Source: JAYFRE01 sp034926235
GTDB lineage: Bacteria; Pseudomonadota; Alphaproteobacteria; Rhodospirillales; Magnetospirillaceae
Assembly: GCA_034926235.1 (NCBI GenBank)
Contig: JAYFRE010000137.1
Span: 1-20,646 of the forward strand
DNA length: 20,646 bases
Reading direction: 5' to 3'
Made by a program: the position numbers and the translations under genes. Of this stretch, positions 18,057 through 20,646 are shown piece by piece. Under the pieces are notes generated by a model. The model searched no databases. It saw only the letters and a program-made list of their open reading frames with translations, and was not told where the DNA came from. The stretch's first letter is position 1. The number at the start of each line of letters is the position of its first letter.

Positions 18057-18830
18057 TCAGCGCCGTAATTCCATCTGGATCGGCCCGTTGGCGCGGCCAT
18101 GGATGAACTGTTCGACATAGTCATTGCCCGAATTGTCCACATCCGACGTCTTGCCGATCCAGATCAGTTTGCCGCGATACAGCATGCCCATGCGGTCGCC
18201 GATCTTGCGCGCCGAGTGCATGTCATGGGTAATGGAAATCGCGGTCGCGCCCAATTCCTTGACGCATTTTATGATCAGATCGTTGATGACGTCGGCCATG
18301 ATCGGGTCCAACCCGGTGGTCGGCTCGTCAAAGAATAGGATTTCCGGTTGGGTGGCGATGGCGCGCGCCAGCGCCACGCGCTTTTGCATGCCGCCCGACA
18401 GCTCAGCCGGCGACAAGGCTGCGACATCCGCGCCCAGCCCCACCGCGAACAACGTCTCGATCGCCTTGTCCTTGGCGCGCCGGCGCTCCATGCGCTGCCC
18501 CTGGATCAGGCCAAAAGCGACATTTTCCCAGACGGACAGGGAATCGAACAGCGCGCCGCCCTGAAACAGCATGCCGAATTTATGCATAACCCGTTCGCGC
18601 TCGCGGGAATCGAGTCGGGTCACATCCTCGCCATCGATCAGGATCTGTCCCAAATCGGACCGGATCAGACCCAGGATGCATTTCAGCATCACCGATTTAC
18701 CTGACCCGGACCCGCCGATGACGACGAAAGACTCGCCCTTGGCGACATCCAGCGACGCGCCGTCCAGAACCGTCTTCGGCCCGAAGCTCTTATGGACGTC
18801 GATCAGTTGGATTTTGGGGGTCGCGCTCAT
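18057..18830 (-). CDS. mlaF: Phospholipid transport ABC ATPase MlaF-like
   Basis: This 257-residue ATP-binding subunit powers the MlaFEDB-type inner-membrane complex that moves phospholipids between membranes. Walker A GGSGSGKS (39–46), Q-loop Q90 in FQGGALFDSLSVWENV, signature LSGGM (144–148), Walker B ILFFDEPTTGLDP and switch H202 are all intact. The wording GALFDSL and SGGMQKRVALARA is characteristic of the Mla/Mkl branch. Its ATG overlaps the mlaE stop (ATGA). The C-terminal about 20 residues (VEQFIHGRANGP) match the MlaF-type tail. The direction of lipid movement cannot be read from sequence. Confidence 0.9.
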   Translation of the reverse strand: MSATPKIQLIDVHKSFGPKTVLDGASLDVAKGESFVVIGGSGSGKSVMLKCILGLIRSDLGQILIDGEDVTRLDSRERERVMHKFGMLFQGGALFDSLSVWENVAFGLIQGQRMERRRAKDKAIETLFAVGLGADVAALSPAELSGGMQKRVALARAIATQPEILFFDEPTTGLDPIMADVINDLIIKCVKELGATAISITHDMHSARKIGDRMGMLYRGKLIWIGKTSDVDNSGNDYVEQFIHGRANGPIQMELRR

Positions 18831-19600
18831 CGGTCAAAAAACAGTGCGGTGAGGACGTAATTGAAAATCAGGATCAGGATCGAGGCCGACACCACCGCAT
18901 TGGTCGTAGCCTGCCCCACCCCTTGCGCGCCGCCCTTGGAATGATAGCCGTTATAGCATCCCATCAGCGCGATGATGAAACCGAACATCCCGGCCTTGGT
19001 CAGGCCCGAGATGACGTCGAGCGGCTTAAGATACTCCCAGGTGCTGCGCAGATAGGTGGCCGGGTTGTAGCCCAGTTTGTAGGTGCCGACCACGAACCCG
19101 CCGAACACACCGATGATATCCGCCACCAGCACCAGGCAAGGCAGCATCAGGATTCCGGCCAAAAGCCGGGGGGTGACCAGATATTTGAACGGATTGGTGG
19201 ACAACGTCGTCAGGGCGTCGATCTGCTCGGTCACCCGCATGGTGCCGATCTCGGCGGCCATGGCCGCGCCGATACGCCCGGCGACCATCAATCCCGCCAG
19301 CACCGGCCCCAATTCGCGCGTGATCGAAATCACCACCACCGTCGCCACCGCGCCTTCGGCCGAGAAGCGGGCAAAGCCGGTATGGCTTTGCAAAGCAAGG
19401 ACCATACCGGTGAAGATCGCCGTCAACCCCACCACCGGCAGGGAAAAATAGCCGATCTCGATCATCTGCCGCCCGATCAGGCGGAAATGGAAGGGCGGAC
19501 GGAAGCAATGCGACAGGGCGATGGTGGAAAAGACCGCCAACCGGCCGACATATTCAAGAAATCCCAGGAAAATCTGGCCGACAGCGGCAAGCGGGTTCAT
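18827..19600 (-). CDS. mlaE: Phospholipid transport ABC permease MlaE-like
   Basis: The 257-residue membrane subunit pairs with the ATPase encoded next to it. The MlaE/YrbE hallmark ITRELGPVLAGLMVAGRIGA, followed by AEIGTMRVTEQIDAL, lies in the middle. An N-terminal amphipathic stretch precedes about five membrane helices, including IGYFSLPVVGLTAIFTGMVL. The start at 19600 overlaps the alr stop (ATGA). No MCE-domain (MlaD) gene lies in the rest of the visible cluster; radA follows mlaF instead, so the substrate-handling partner must be encoded elsewhere. Confidence 0.92.
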   Translation of the reverse strand: MNPLAAVGQIFLGFLEYVGRLAVFSTIALSHCFRPPFHFRLIGRQMIEIGYFSLPVVGLTAIFTGMVLALQSHTGFARFSAEGAVATVVVISITRELGPVLAGLMVAGRIGAAMAAEIGTMRVTEQIDALTTLSTNPFKYLVTPRLLAGILMLPCLVLVADIIGVFGGFVVGTYKLGYNPATYLRSTWEYLKPLDVISGLTKAGMFGFIIALMGCYNGYHSKGGAQGVGQATTNAVVSASILILIFNYVLTALFFDR

Positions 19601-20646
19601 GAGGCCGATCCTTCTGTCCCCGCCCCGGTATAGACGCGCCGGTAACGCGCGCCCAACGCAGTCAAAACTTCATAGCCGATGGTTCCTGCTTCACCCGCCA
19701 AGGCGTCAAGATCGTGGTCCGGGCCAATCAGATCGATCACCGCGCCCGGCTGGGCGATGGCTTCGGGGACATGGCTTACATCGAAGGTGACCAGATCCAT
19801 GGATACGCGTCCGACCATCGGCACCCGCCATTCCTTGAGATATCCGGACCCGCGATTGCTCAAAGAGCGAAACAGGCCGTCGGCATAACCCGCAGCAGCG
19901 ACCGCGACACGGCCCCGGTCCGGGCTATGATAGGTCGAACCATAGCCAACGCTCTCGCCGGCGTCAACGTCGCGGACCTGAATGATCCGGACCTGAAGCC
20001 GGACGGCGCGGTTCATTCGGTTAGGTTCGCCCGGACATGGATTAACACCGTAAAGCGCCACACCTGGACGCACCCAGTCGGCATGAAAATCGGGGCCTAA
20101 GAAAATACCCGACGATGCGGCGAGACTGCCGGGCAGACCGGGCAGACGCTTTCGGGCCTCGGCGAACCGGTCGCGCTGAAGCGCGTTCAGCGGATGACCG
20201 GGTTCGTCGGCGCACGCCAGATGGCTCATCACCAGAACCGGGGACAAGGCCGCCAGCTTGTCCGCATCTCCGGCCAGCGCCGCCAGCTCGGCGGCGGAGA
20301 GTCCCAGACGGGCCATGCCGGTATCGACATGGATGGCGGTGGGGAACCGGCGTTCCCGCCGGGCGACGAAAGCGGCCCAACGCTCTATCTGGTCCGGTGA
20401 ATTCAGCGCCGGGATCAAGCCGGCTTCGGCAAAATCACCTTCGGAGCCGGGGAAAGGACCACTCAGGACCAGGATATCGGCTTGCCCGAGCAAGGGACGC
20501 AAGGCCAAAGCCTCGTCCAGGGTCGCAACGACGAAGCGGCGGCAGCCCGCCGCCGCCAGAGCCGGAGCGACCACGGACGCCCCCAGTCCATAGGCGTTGG
20601 CCTTGACCACAGCGGCGGCCTGTGCGGCCGGAGCCACCAGGGCCGA
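19597..20646 (-). CDS. alr: Alanine racemase, 5' end cut by the window edge
   Basis: Alr makes D-alanine for peptidoglycan. About 349 residues are visible and the start lies beyond the window; upstream codons stay open in frame to the last base. The PLP lysine (codon 20602–20604, in VVKANAYGLG) and the opposing catalytic tyrosine (codon 19942–19944, in SVGYGSTY) are both present, as are HVDTGMARLG and RPGVALYGVNP. The C-terminal beta domain has VPMVGRVSMDLVTFDV. An internal GTG at 20637 should not be taken as the start because the N-terminal strand of the barrel would be missing. Its stop overlaps mlaE by four bases. Confidence 0.95.
   Translation of the reverse strand, partial: SALVAPAAQAAAVVKANAYGLGASVVAPALAAAGCRRFVVATLDEALALRPLLGQADILVLSGPFPGSEGDFAEAGLIPALNSPDQIERWAAFVARRERRFPTAIHVDTGMARLGLSAAELAALAGDADKLAALSPVLVMSHLACADEPGHPLNALQRDRFAEARKRLPGLPGSLAASSGIFLGPDFHADWVRPGVALYGVNPCPGEPNRMNRAVRLQVRIIQVRDVDAGESVGYGSTYHSPDRGRVAVAAAGYADGLFRSLSNRGSGYLKEWRVPMVGRVSMDLVTFDVSHVPEAIAQPGAVIDLIGPDHDLDALAGEAGTIGYEVLTALGARYRRVYTGAGTEGSAS

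Overview
This window is a dense, high-GC stretch of bacterial chromosome. It most likely comes from an alphaproteobacterium of the Rhodospirillales type. That reading rests on gene order (alr–mlaE–mlaF–radA–cvpA–purF and fabD–fabG–acpP–fabF–mltG), on the Fe-S type of PurF, and on a GC-rich palindromic intergenic element. It is inferred from gene content and memory of related genomes, not from a search. No tRNA, rRNA, CRISPR array, transposase or phage gene was seen. No stretch longer than about 220 bases lacks a gene.

Layout. (1) Positions 184–4627, minus strand: the type II fatty-acid synthesis operon, transcribed fabD→fabG→acpP→fabF→mltG. acpP has a plausible promoter of its own, and two competing hairpins lie between acpP and fabF. 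Positions 1–183, downstream of mltG, hold no gene or terminator that I can recognise. (2) Positions 4737–6074, plus strand and divergent from fabD: a membrane protein that fuses SpmA-like and SpmB-like halves. (3) Positions 6075–6294: a convergent gap filled by a palindromic repeat element. (4) Positions 6295–12069, minus strand: a complete tripartite RND efflux operon (lipoprotein adaptor, HAE1 permease, NodT-type outer-membrane factor). A divergent TetR-type regulator sits at 12290–12835, and the AT-rich gap between them contains an inverted repeat. (5) Positions 12855–20646, minus strand: alr (cut by the window edge)→mlaE→mlaF→radA→cvpA→purF→TPR membrane protein. Most junctions are 4-base stop/start overlaps.

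How the genes work together. Regions 1 and 5 are envelope and housekeeping functions: acyl-chain synthesis, glycan-strand termination, D-alanine supply, phospholipid transport, recombination repair and purine synthesis. The RND cassette with its regulator is the one clearly accessory-style module.

I did not find a convincing undescribed system. The items most worth a second look are a possible 8-codon leader cistron whose stop overlaps a TTG start of radA, the palindromic element at 6090–6268, the fused SpmAB protein, the seven 43-residue TPR repeats in the gene after purF, and the lipid-transporter pair mlaEF with no MCE-protein gene beside it.
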